Source: Sacculina carcini (lineage: Eukaryota > Arthropoda > Thecostraca > Sacculinidae). Taken from it: a stretch of DNA of 64,000 nucleotides. The stretch spans positions 8,626,449 through 8,690,448 of the forward strand of contig OU696582.1 of NCBI GenBank assembly GCA_916048095.2, written 5' to 3'. Shown in pieces: positions 52,338 through 63,659 of this stretch (positions are counted from its first letter, which is position 1; every line of letters starts with the position of its first letter). Made by a program: the position numbers and the translations under genes. A model generated the notes under the pieces. It had not been told where the DNA came from. It ran no database searches and saw only the letters and a list, made by a program, of their open reading frames with translations.

Positions 52338-53855
52338 ACTCCTTGTCTTGTGAAAAGAAGACTGACTGACTCCTAGTCTGAAGACTACTCCTTCTAAACC
52401 AGCAATGGTACAACTATAAAAATTATACCACTGTGTAGAAAATGTTCTGTTCTACTCAACAAATTATAATTTATACCCAAAAATTAAATATAAAACATAT
52501 TAAATGGAAAAAAATTCACTCTACATTCAAAATTATATTTAAACTCCACGCGTCCGATTTTCTATATTTCTTATCTATTTCTCAAAAACTAATTATCACA
52601 CATCTAAATCAATAATACCATCATGCTGGGAATTTCGTTATCTACAACACGGTATAAGTTTTGAATTTTCCAAAGTGTATTAAAAAAAGTTACGGCGGTG
52701 TGAAGTGTAAATGACAAAGTCAAAAAGGCAAAATTAGCACAAAAAACGTGAATATTTTGGTCAATATTCCGCTATCTATTCCTCATAAACCAGCAATAGT
52801 ACATCTGAAAAAAATTATACTATTGTGTAAATAATTTTGTGTTCTACAAGAAAAGTTATAATTTATGCCCGCAAATGATACGAAAAACGTGTAAAATTGG
52901 CAAAATTTTCAAATACATCCAAAATTACACTTGAACGCCGGGTGACTAAAATTACTTCATTTTTCTACCTATTTCTCAAAAACTATTTGCCACACATTAA
53001 AATAAATTATACCATTGTGCTAGAAATTTTGTTTTCTACAATACGGTATAACTTTTAATTTTCCAAAATGTATCTAAAGGACGTTACGGCGGTGTAAAGT
53101 CGAAATGTTATGTTGCCAATTTGACAGCTATTATGCGCCCTTGCGATTACACAGGAATATACTACTGTGTAGATAATTTTGTGTTCTACAAGATAAGCTA
53201 TAATTTATATACACAAATGATACAAAAAAACGTGTAAAATTGGCGAAATTCTCAAATACATCCAAAATTGCACCCGAACACCGGGCGACTGAAATTAATT
53301 ACTTTTACTACTATTTCTCAGTAACTATTTGTAACACATAAAATTACATTACACCATCGTGCTAGAAATCTTGTTTTCTACAATACGGTATAATTTGTAA
53401 TTTTCCAAAGTGTATCTGAAGGAAGTTACGGCGGTGTAAAGTCAAAAGCACATATTACCAATTTGACAGATATTATGCGCACTTGCGATTACCCAGGAAT
53501 ATACACCGATTAAATTTCACTGAAGCCCAATCACAATTAATAATGCATCATATCAGCTCCAAGCATGGATGGTGTGGTTTTATTGGGTACAGTTGAATTA
53601 ATGCTACACTATACTGAATAGAAAGGCTTTATTGTCCTCAATATTTACACATGAATTGTTGCAGTGCTGCAGTGCTGCAGGCTTCAGTGCGTGAACAAAT
53701 ATGAAGAGAAAAGGAATATGAATAAGAGAAAAGGAATATGAATTAAAAAAGAGTGGAGTAAACCCATAGAAAATTCTAAATTTCTATATTTTCATAAATT
53801 TTTTCACAAAATTGTTTGCCTAAACCGCCTCATATTCATACATGCCCGTCGTGCT
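52338..53855 (+). mobile_element. Helitron internal units and degraded terminus
   Basis: Positions 52338-53640 repeat the tandem 370-bp-type units of 37990-39090 and 26037-26990. Positions 53650-53855 hold a short region with GCAGTGCTGCAGTGCTGCAG and a hairpin-like remnant CATGCCCGTCGTGC. No coding frame. Confidence 0.65.
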
Positions 53856-53879
53856 ATATATATAAAAGAGATCCTCTGT

Positions 53880-53911
<32 letters not shown>

Positions 53912-54620
53912 CTGTCTGTCCCACCCTTCTTGGTCCATTTTCCATCAGCTGCTACTCGGCCATCACTTGGCGTACCCGCTAAAAATTTATACCATCATGT
54001 TGGATATTTTTTTTGTCTACGCTGTAGGCCAAATTTTTAATTTTAAAAATAAAACCAATTATGCGCACTTGCGATTACACAGGGATATACTACTGTGTAG
54101 ATAATTTTGTGTTTTGTGTTATGATAGTATTATTTATTTAGATGTGTGATAATTAGTTTTTGAGAAATAGAAAAAAAAATATAGAAAATCGGACGCGTGG
54201 AGTTTAAATAAAATTTTGAATGTAGAGTGAATTTTTTTCCATTTTATATGTTTTATATTCAATTTTGGGTATAAATTATAATTTGTTGAGTAGAAGAGAA
54301 CATTTTCTACACAGTGATATAATTTTTATAGTTGTATCATTGCTGGTTTAAGAGGAGTAGTTTTCAGAAAATTGACCAAAATTTTCGCATTTTTCAGGGT
54401 TCATTTTGTCTTTTTACCGCTATAACTTTTTTTGGTCTTATTTTTAAAATTTAAAATTGAGTGTTAAGTGTAGACAAAAAAAATTCCAACGTGATAGTAT
54501 AAATTGTTAGCAAATCCGCCGGGTGTAGGCCGAAAATTGAATGATAGAAAATGGACCAAGGAAGGTGGGACACACAGACACACAGACACACAGACAGACA
54601 CACAGAGGTTCTCTTTATTT
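53856..54620. mobile_element. Two Helitron 5'-end fragments in opposite orientation
   Basis: 53858-54060 reads TATATATAAAAGAGATCC then (TGTG)n, CCCACCC and GGTCCATTTTCC on the plus strand, a Helitron 5' terminal region. 54120-54615 carries the same kind of region inverted, ending GTGGGACACACAGACACAC, homologous to 37745-38260 read backward. Confidence 0.65.
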
Positions 54621-54941
54621 TCTTTAATTTTAGAAATTTATCGACGCATTATATTGTCAATAAATACTGCAATTTGTAAAATAATTTTGCTTGCAATAAA
54701 ATGTAAAATGAGAAAATTAAACAAATTAGACATTATTATGTATGCATTTATTTTCATGTAATGCAATGTAAATATTAATAGGATTATATTTGAAATAACG
54801 TGCTTACTTGACAGTAACACCGCTAAAAATGAACCTCAAGTCTTACTGCCTAATTCAGGTAAGTGAAAAATTATTATAATTTATATATTTAATTTCAGAC
54901 ACTTTGTGCTTCAACACTCTTAAACCAGCCCGTTATGGACT

Positions 54942-55334
54942 CCGTGGTGTGGTGGTAGTACACCCGCCTCACAAGCGGGAGGACCGTGGTGTGGTGGTAG
55001 TACACCCGCCTCACAAGCGGGAGGACCGTGGTGTGGTGGTAGTACACCCGCCTCACAAGCGGGAGGACCGTGGTGTAGTGGTAGTACACCCGCCTCACAA
55101 GCGGAAGGTCTGTGGTTCAAAACCCGGCGGAGGAGAATTTCTTTGGGTAAATTCTACAATCCCACAGCCCCTGTCCACCCAGCAGTAAATGATGGTACCA
55201 GATATCAGTCATGTGTTGTGTCATGCATTCTGGGTAGGTGGCCCTCTCTAATACGTCTTCCGTCCTTGTGGCGCCATAGCGTGGAGAGGGTTGGTTCTGC
55301 GGTTACAGCGAGCTGCACGGGACACAACTGTGTG
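54942..55334 (+). mobile_element. tRNA-Val-derived SINE with four head units
   Basis: Four 42-bp units start at 54942, 54984, 55026 and 55068. The last continues through GGTTCAAAACCC to CGGCGGAGGA (55134), completing a tRNA-like fold with a six-pair acceptor stem (CTCCGT with GCGGAG, including one G-T). The anticodon loop CTCACAA gives CAC, valine. The SINE body runs to about 55334. Confidence 0.75.
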
Positions 55335-55562
55335 TGTTCATAAGCTGTCACTTGAGGCATTTAACCTCTTTGACCCTGCATTCTCCTAAATATGCAATAT
55401 AGCTCATAAATAAATGTCCAATGGGATTCATGGGTCCGAGTGGACTTCAATATTTTGTCTGGCGAAAATTTAAGTTATTATAAAAATACAACAGTGGAAG
55501 CGCCAATTATTATCTCACGTGCTTAAATTAGTAGGTTTGTTTGTGATCTCGTGTGTTTCCAG

Positions 55563-56186
55563 CAGCATCAGGCGCTGGGGCTGCTTCTACAAGCTGTCCT
55601 TGTGCTAGCTCAGAGAAACGTCGACTTGTTAGTCTACAACATTGACAACAGAATCAACAACTTCCATCAGGAGGTGGCCTTCTCCGAGCGTCACGAGCAT
55701 CTTTTCTCCGAGTACTGCCACGAGATGTAGGTGTTTCTGGAGTCGGTGGAGGAACGGTGTGGAGGGTGTGGCGAAATCCCCATGAGCACGGTGACTGCGG
55801 CGGTGGATCGCATGCTGGAGTTTGGCCTGGTATCGCTGCACAGTTTCCAGCATCTGCAGCGTCTACAGAGATCCATAGACGCTGGCAGTCGTTTCTTCAA
55901 CGTGGTCGAGGCCAGAATATTGGCAGACATCAGCTCGAGCGACGCGCGCCACCTGGAAGTGCAGCAGAAAACAGAGTTCCTGCTTGTCACCGTCGAATCG
56001 ACCGTTGAGAAGTTTCGACACACCGCGTCCCGACTGACCAAGTGGCCTGCCCGTCTAACCAGCATGTTCACGAGTGTGATTAGCTGCACGACAGACACTC
56101 GGAGGTGTCACGTGGGCCGGGGTGCTGTCAGTGGAAGTCCCCGCCAGCAGCCCAGGTACCGTTCTAGAAACCGTCACACTCACTGA
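55563..56186 (+). pseudogene. Exon of the second putative secreted protein, inverted copy
   Basis: Same 624-nt exon as 36235-36858, opening after GTTTCCAG in phase 0 with QHQALGLLLQAVLVLAQRN. An in-frame TAG at 55728-55730 (codon 56) replaces TTG of the other copy, whose own stop is open here. The rest is intact through VQQKTEFLLVTVESTVEKFR and the basic C-terminus to TGA at 56184-56186. Since the two lesions differ, the ancestor at duplication was probably open. Confidence 0.72.
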
Positions 56187-56640
56187 CTATACCCGCTCCG
56201 CCCAACTCAATGCAGGTCCCCCTATCGCAGTGCAGTGGTTCTCAACCTGTTTTCTCACTGATTCCACACTTCTTCTTAATACAATCCTTTCTCAATCAAT
56301 CCCAATATAATCCTGCTTTCTGCTAACGCTGAGTGTTCCTTGAGTTATATTTCAGTTGTTTTATTATTATATTTGATTTAGCGTTATTTAGATTTTTCAT
56401 TACTCGTTTTGTTCATTGATAATATTTGCCTTTTTAAAGGCGGATATTTTCTTCTTGCGAGCTTATTCATTTACTTTTAAGACTGTTTAAGAAAATTAAT
56501 CTTTCTTTTGTTTCAGGCTATATATTTGAATTTTTATATTTTGGTTCTGAATGTGATTGAGAATCAGGGTTCGCAGCCATAGTTGCTTTGCAATCTTCCT
56601 GCTGAATTCTCTCATCACATTCTTTTTGACAACAACACGT
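56187..56640. other. hAT-like remnant and AT-rich sequence, no gene seen
   Basis: 56215-56290 carries CAGTGGTTCTCAACCTG and matches, inverted, 36125-36190. Beyond 56300 the sequence is AT-rich with no repeat I recognise from elsewhere in the window. Confidence 0.45.
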
Positions 56641-56760
56641 TCTTTTTGGGGTTTTTTTAAGAGTCATGCACAGAATTCAAATTATGGAAATGATATATTG
56701 GGGATGTTAAATGAATTATTTTGTATCAGCACATGAGTTACACATGCTATTAGTGTCCTC
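56641..56760 (-). repeat. Short isolated fragment of block C
   Basis: AAGAGTCATGCACAGAATTC through CATGCTATTAGTG matches, inverted, 49040-49140 and 59980-60075. It lacks the rest of the block. Confidence 0.7.
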
Positions 56761-56911
56761 TCATCAACATGATTTGATAAAAGCTATATAATTAAAACAA
56801 CTCATTACAACAGGAAATCACAATTTTCTTTAGTATTTTCAAAAAGAGTTTGCTGATTGTTTTTCATTATATTGGTATTTTTATGTATATTTACGGCAGA
56901 TACATGCGGTA

Positions 56912-56990
56912 TAAGCCATATTCTTGCCCTCAAATTATCAAGTCTCGACTACTGTAACTGTCTATACTATCATGTTCCTCGTTGTTACAC
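56912..56990 (+). mobile_element. Small LINE RT thumb fragment
   Basis: Plus-strand translation SSLDYCNCLYYHVPRC matches the LDYCNSLYFSAPR region of L2-like LINEs. It is cut at 56990 by the first of two direct repeats. Confidence 0.55.
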
Positions 56991-58371
56991 CCACAGAAAT
57001 TATGTATCATCTTGATTTTCGTTAGAATTTAGCTGTACGTTTTATGTTTTTGTTTATATATACCAACGGCATTGTTGCAACGTTGAGATTGCATACACCA
57101 ACGGCAGCGCCGCTTGGCGTCTTCCTTTTCACTGTTTGAACCGTGGAGAGCTAACACCTGAGGGTTATACCTTCGAGAATTCGTGAGATATTGGAGATCC
57201 TAGATAATTTGTGAGATATTGGAGATCCTAGAGAATTTGTGGGATATTGACATCCTAGAGAACGCCAAAAATCGTGAGTTGTTTGATGTTATGTGTTTGA
57301 TTTGTCTCGTTTGTTATGTGATTTGTCTCGTTTGTTATGTGATTTGTCTCGTTTGTGGATATTTACTATTTGTTGTTGAGTTAAGATTGTTTTGTAAGCA
57401 TGGTGATATATGGTGCTTGCATGTATGATGTAATTTGGATTGTCGAATTGTGTGCGATTACTAGCGTCATCTATAGTCTACTACTGAGCAGGTTTATGCC
57501 GATAGGTGGCTATATTCGTTAGTCGTCGTATTGTTTCATTCACTAATCGACGTGTGTTGAACTCCGTGTTTGTATGTTTGTGTTTGCGCGTGCACGTTAT
57601 ACAATGTATGACCTGTCATGCCAATTTGTCAACTTGATACTGCGCTCAGTGAACATGTGCATATGCTGAATGTTCATTGAATGTTTTCTGTATATCAATC
57701 AGTTAATTGGTCGATGCTTGTTTCACTTTGTCATTATTTGTTTTGAGTGTTTTGAGTGTATACTCAGTATGTCCGTAATGTTCGTTTGTCCTGTGATGGT
57801 CGTTTAATCTTGTTCGCGGGAAATGTTGTGCATTGCTCGTCCTTCGTTCGGTACACTACACGAGTGTGCTATGCTTTGGTTGGGTTTGCTAGTGTATTTT
57901 GTATTGTTCGTTTATATATTCGTGAGTTGCATCGAAACCTAAGGGTGTAACGATAATGGAAGTGCTGTTCGCACGGCGGGCGGGGTGTTTCACCCACAGA
58001 AATTATTTATCATCTTAATTTTCGTTAGAATTTAGCTGTATGTTTTGTTTGTTTATATATACCAACGGCATTGTTGCAACGTTGAGATTGTAAACACCAA
58101 CGGCAGCGCCGCTTGGCGTCTTCCTTTTCACTGTTTGAACCGTGGAGAGCTAACACCTGAGAGTTTTACCTTCGAGAATTTGTGAGATATTGGAGATCCT
58201 AGAGAATTCGTGAGATATTGGAGATCCTAGATAATTTGTGAGATATTGGAGATCCTAGAGAATTTGTGGGATATTGACATCCTAGAGAACGCCAGAAATC
58301 GTGAGTTGTCTGATGTTATGTGTTTGATTTGTCTCGTTTGTTATGTGATTTCTCTCGTTTGTGGATATTTA
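56988..58371 (+). mobile_element. Element or duplication bounded by two direct repeats of about 380 bp
   Basis: Repeats 56988-57371 and 57990-58371 share CACCCACAGAAATTAT, TATATACCAACGGCATTG, CGTTTGAACCGTGG-type phrases and 23-bp sub-repeats around GAGATATTGGAGATCCTAGA (two units in the first, three in the second). The 618-bp interval has no coding frame or repeat recognised here. Direct terminal repeats with a short non-coding interior could mean a TRIM-like element, a Penelope-like remnant or plain duplication. No target repeat was identified. Confidence 0.45.
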
Positions 58372-58439
58372 CTAATTTGGTTAGTATATGGGTTTAATTT
58401 GAGGTTTGTCTAGGCTTAATCGAGGTTCCACCTTTTGTT

Positions 58440-58560
58440 CTATTTCAGTTTGGACCAACAGCAACAACAACAACAACAACAAGAAGAACGATCACGAAGC
58501 AATACCAAGTTGTGTACCAAGTCTGGTGTTTTTTATTCAACGCACAAGGGGTGCGCCACA

Positions 58561-58627
<67 letters not shown>

Positions 58628-58700
58628 CGCTTTTGAGACCCTCGGGTAAAAAGCGCGATATAAATGTCTTAATGTAATGTAATGTAATGTGTGTGTATGT
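58440..58700. repeat. (CAA)n, (GT)n and a LINE-type tail
   Basis: (CAA)n lies at 58449-58480 and (GT)n at 58563-58626. The GCGCGATATAAATGTCTTAATG tail region, followed by (TAATG)n, lies at 58650-58690; the AAGCGCGATATAAATG form is an L2-like LINE 3' end. Confidence 0.75.
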
Positions 58701-58854
58701 GTCTGTGGGTGTGTGTGTATGTGTCTGTGTGTATGTGTGTGTGTGTGTGTGTGTTTCTATGTGTGCCTTATGTGTTCTTACTGTTTACTGTATATTTGTC
58801 ACATGTTTATCTCCATCGTTGTGCTTGCCTTTTCCATTTTGTAGCGCTTTTTTG

Positions 58855-60312
58855 CATATTAGCGCTATAACAAATACATTGATTAACAGATTGATTGCTA
58901 CGAATTGCGAAATTTAGTTCATGGTTTTTGGCGTGGTTTTGGTTGCTTCGCTTTTCCGTTTTTGTGTGTATGTTTTTTGACGAATGTTCAAAATATGTGG
59001 TTGGTTTGTGAATTTCTTGAATATGCTGCGTTTATTTTCTGTGTGCCTGTTTTAAAATTTATCATCTGGAAACGATTTTATGCTAACAAATTAATTGTAA
59101 ATATAAATACAAGTATATTTTTAACGGTTATTTTCAAACGCGCAATTTCAGTCCACATTATACTGCTTCATTTTTATGGTAAAATTTTCATGAGAAATAA
59201 TTTCTACTAGAAATATAGTATACAAACAAGAAAGAAACTGAAAAAAACACTTTGTTTTTCTGTGCATGGTTGTTTTTCTGGAATCTGGAATCTGGAATCG
59301 TAAGCCCGATTAACAAGCGGTTTTCTTTGTTCGCGCTCACTCGTTCATTGCCGAACACGGCGCCTTACTGGTGGTAATACTTTCATGAGGAGAAATAATT
59401 CCTACTAGAAATATAGTATAAAATCAAGAAAGAAACTGAAAAAAACACTTTGTTTTTCTGTGCATGGTTGTTTTTCTCAAAATACATGGCGCAGTACGAA
59501 ACACAAAGACCAGTCACGCGACAAACAACTCGTTGCGCCCCCTAGTGTATGGAATCAACACTAGTGTAAAAATAGTCAGCGACGCGGGTTCATTTCAGGG
59601 GCGGTACAAGACCTGCCGTTGAATTGTCGTTATATCTGATTAGATTTTCTCAATATATTATTTCATATCAGCTGTTTTAATCTCGAATAATTATGACCTG
59701 AATGAAGGCAAGCTCGATTGAAAATAATTATCTTCTCAGAGTAGGCGACTGGAAGCATGCTCTGTTATAACGGGGTTTGTCTCTTCAGCTCTATCGATAG
59801 CTATTCAGCTTGGAATTGCCGTGGTCTTGCTCAAAACACACATACACACACACACACACACACACGGACGCTTGCGACTAGAGATGCGACTTAAAAAAAC
59901 CGACGGTTCTTAAAAAAGCGAGTTTTTTTGCCAAAAAAAACCGTGACCAAAAAAACATGTTCATTTGTTTTTTTTTGAAGAGTCATGCACAGAGTTCAAA
60001 TTATGGAAATGATATATTGGGGATTTTAAATGAATTATTTTGTATCAGCGCATGAGCTATACATGCTATTAGTGACCCTATCAAATTGGATTATGATTAA
60101 TTATGCACAATATAATTGTTATAATGTGTCTGAAAGCCCCAATATCATTGCTTGCACAGTACTGTGCGGCAATTCTATTGAGTAAGACACTTAAGAGTTT
60201 TCATTTTCTTTTTTAATTTGGAATATTTTTAATGAATATCAATTTTTATAAATATTAATTCCATTTTATGAATTCCTCCGCACAACGGGCGGGTTTTAAT
60301 GCTATTATATAT
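58855..60312 (+). repeat. Block C, inverted copy
   Basis: Inverted relative to units 1 and 2. It keeps the Helitron-like end GGGCGGGTTTTAATGCTA at 60287-60304 and lacks the L2-like LINE, the minisatellite and the RTE LINE. A stretch of about 190 bp with 'gaaactgaaaaaaacactttg' is duplicated at 59190-59275 and 59385-59480. No gene. Confidence 0.8.
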
Positions 60313-63300
60313 ATATATATATATAGCTGATTTAAACACTTATATTTATGGGGATGCCTAAAAGACACAGTTCACGCACTGAAGCCTGCAGCACTCAGTC
60401 AGTAGTTGAGTACAGGCATTCAACGTGAATGTACGAATAATTTCATTGTGTTTCGAGTCTACCGCAAAACGGACAGCAATTCGAGAACACACGCAAAATA
60501 TAATAATACTTTCAAGCTCTCTTACATGTTGAAAAGTATTTATGATTAGAATGAACGCCCAGCTAACAATTATATATATATTGTGTATACTATTTATAAC
60601 ATCGATGTATAATATATGTGAGTTGGCTTATATCGTATTTAATTAATGTACACATAGGACAGCCAGGCTTTAAATCGGTTTTGTATCCTAGCAAATTCTG
60701 TTGAGTGTAAAAAGTTCAGAAACTGAAAAAGACCGCAATTTTACAAACAGTCCAATACATGCTTGCATGTTTCGTTTCACACGAATTTATTTGCAAAACA
60801 TATTCATTCTTTTTTCGAAAGCGTTAAAGTTTCAAATTTGACATGTGTGGAATATTTTTTTGACAATAGCCCAGAGCACTCTCTGCGAAAAATGGTCTAA
60901 CCAAAAAATTAAGTAGACGTGCAGCTTTGTCTGGCCACAAACCAGATCCAAAGCTGCATACCCCCAATTCGGCCTTGATATCCTAAACCAACTACACATT
61001 ATGGACAGATTACATAAGAGGGTAAAGAAGAAGCAAAATGATGAAATAATTTGGGACCAGAAGATGCACATAGCAATAAGTTGTAATGCTTGTATTGTCT
61101 AGTACCTCACACACAAACTCAACCCGACACAAACTCAACCCCAAGCTAGTGATCATTTTTGACGTATAAGATTAATCCGCGGGATCGGGATGAGGCCGAA
61201 TCCGCGGGATGAGGCTAAATCCGCGGGATGAGGCCGAATCCGCGGGATGAGGTCGGCGGGGGGAGATGACTGTCTCTTTTTAATTTCTTTTGGTTTTTCC
61301 TTCTTCGAAGATTTCTTTTGAAGAAATGATAAATGAATGGCTCATTCTGATAAATGAATGGCTCATTCTGATAAATGAATGGCTCATAACGAATAAATTA
61401 ACATTAAACGTAAAAAACCCTGCTATGTATCGTTCAGTTTACAAGATGATCCACACGAGGGGATTATAAAATTGGGAAACAATATTATTGAAAAAAGGCA
61501 ACAAGCGAAATTTTTGGGTGTTTTCATTGATAGCAGACTAAATTGGAAACACCACATACACAATGTATCATCTGAATTAAGCAAAATAAACTTCATACTC
61601 AATAAAACACGGCACATATTTGACACAAAAACAAACACGCTGTTATACAACACATACTTTAAATCACATCTGCAGTATTGCTGTGAAGCATGGGGCAACA
61701 CATACCAATCCAATTTAGAGCCAATTTCAATTGCCCAAAGAAAAGCAATAAGACTCATAAACAATACACATTACCATGACAACACTTCACATTTCTTCAA
61801 AAAACTCAACATTTTGAAATTCAGTGACCAAATCAAATTCAACACACTAGCTAAAATGTTTAGTGCGTTTCATTACCAATTACCTACGAATATACAGAGC
61901 AAGTTTGTACTGAATCACAGACATGCGGATAAATTTACTCTGTCCTATACACGTGCAAGAGCAAGAAACATTTCCTTCTTCCATCAGGGTGTCAAACTTT
62001 GGAATCGATTGCAATGTTTCCTTAAAAATCTCTCACGATGTCAGCATTCAAGAAGCATATAAAAGCAGAATTCCTGAAACATTACTGATCCCTTTATATG
62101 CCGTGATAGTTGATCTCAATGGGAGCACCGACAACCCACATGTTTTGTGCGTAAAACCTTCGAATTATCTACGTTCTGTGTCTTGTTTACCCACATATCA
62201 CACTTAGTCTATGTGTTATATAGTTCTTGTACGGTTTGTTTGTATGCTGATCGCGGGCTACACAATCCTTTCGGATTCTCATGCCCTGCCCTTTGTGTAT
62301 TGTATTGTATACTGAAATTGTGTATTGGGAAAGGCAAAATATATGATGATGATGATGATGAAGATTGTTGTGAATGCGAGATGCGAGCTGCCGCCGACAA
62401 AACGAAAATCGGCAGCGTTTGGCGGAAAACGGGAACGACGGAAAATCCTTCGACAAACAAACAAAAAAAGTCCTCAAACAGACAAAAATGACCTCAATTA
62501 CCTTGAAAATGACCTCGGAGATCATAAAATTAAGCCTATGACCTTCTTGCATCCATTTTATCCCTAGGGACCAAGTTCCATCCAAATCGGTCCAGTGGCT
62601 TAGAAAAAAATTCGGTAAACTGACACAAATGATCTCAATGACCTTGAAAATGACCTCGGAGGTCATCAAAACCTAGCCTATGACCTTCTTGCATCCATTT
62701 TACCGCTTAGGACTAAGTCAAAATCATCAAAATCAAACATCAAAATCGGTCCAGTGGCTTAAGAGGAGATATGGTAAACATACACAAATGATCTCAATGA
62801 CCTTGAAAATGACCTCGGAGGTCAACAAAACCCAACCTATGACCTTATTGCATCCATTTTACCCCTTGGCACCAAGTTTAATTAAAATTGGTACAATGGC
62901 TTAGGAGGAGATAGGATAAAAACAGACATTTATAAAATTTGCAATCAGTGCAGGGCAAAAAACCATCAATTTGGACCTTCGGGCTGAATTGGAAAATGCT
63001 GTAGTCGTTTCTGTTTGTCGTTTCTCGCAAACAGCGCGTGTTGCTCAACGGTAGAACGTCACAGGGGTCCGATGTAACCAGCCGAGTGCCGGAGGGATCC
63101 ATACTGAGTCCGTACTGAGTCCGCTCCTGTTGGCTTGGAAATACCTGGAAAAAACATCAAAACAACTGTGTGTGGAAGTCATGTGCTTGGCACATGTGTG
63201 CAGCTGCAGTTTGCAAAATTCACGTGCCAAGCACATGACTTCCACACACAGTTGTTTTGATGTTTTTTCCAGGTATTTCTGAGCCACCGCGTCTAAAAAT

Positions 63301-63655
63301 AGAACCTTTTGTGGCGTAGTGTAAAAAACAGCACATTTATATATACAGAAAACACCTATTTTACATGAATATTTTATATGTCAGCTGTTTTTTGTTGTAG
63401 TCACTTTAGGGCACACATGGAATAATGAGGTTTCAAATCGGTTTCGTTTCTGGTGCTCAAAAGGTATATACACACGTTAATTAATATAAAAATAAATATA
63501 AAAAACAACCAAGGTCGTGCTCGAAAATGTTTTTGCTCAAACACAAGTTTTCATCGGCAAAGAGTTTCAGTAACAACTGCATCGCCAAATGGCTGCTGTA
63601 AATAATTGAGCGAAAACATTGTGATTAGCGCAGTTGATTTGTTCATGGCTTATCT
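60313..63655 (-). repeat. Block B, inverted copy
   Basis: Inverted match to 16670-19202, including the 56-bp-arm palindrome (about 63126-63268), the RT fragment with two 11-bp repeats, four 130-150-bp tandem repeats and a short GC-rich minisatellite (61175-61255). It is interrupted by a LINE at 61324-62361. Confidence 0.8.
61324..62361 (+). mobile_element. 5'-truncated LINE with (GAT)n tail
   Basis: The open frame 61472-62062 reads KFLGVFIDSRLNWKHHI, LQYCCEAWGNTY and FFHQGVKLWNRL, the RT thumb and C-terminal region of a CR1/Daphne-like LINE. The tail is (GAT)n at 62343-62361. The uninterrupted host sequence is seen at 17965-17985 and 41385-41405. The flanks share GAAG. Three copies of TGATAAATGAATGGCTCATTC mark the 5' end (61325-61390). 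Confidence 0.8.
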
Positions 63656-63659
63656 AGAG

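Noticed and set aside
54942-55134. Four regular 42-bp repeats as a CRISPR-like array
   Set aside because: The units abut without spacers, fold as tRNA halves and lie in a eukaryotic SINE.
54942-55134. A functional tRNA-Val (CAC) gene
   Set aside because: The acceptor stem has a mismatch and a wobble, the 5' half is multiplied, and a SINE body follows. SINE head is the better reading.
57219-57428. 69-codon frame with repeated CYVICLV
   Set aside because: It comes from local TTTGTTATGTGATTTGTCTCG tandem repeats and has no counterpart in the second direct repeat.
58406-58917. Cysteine-valine repeat frames
   Set aside because: They are translations of a (GT)n microsatellite.
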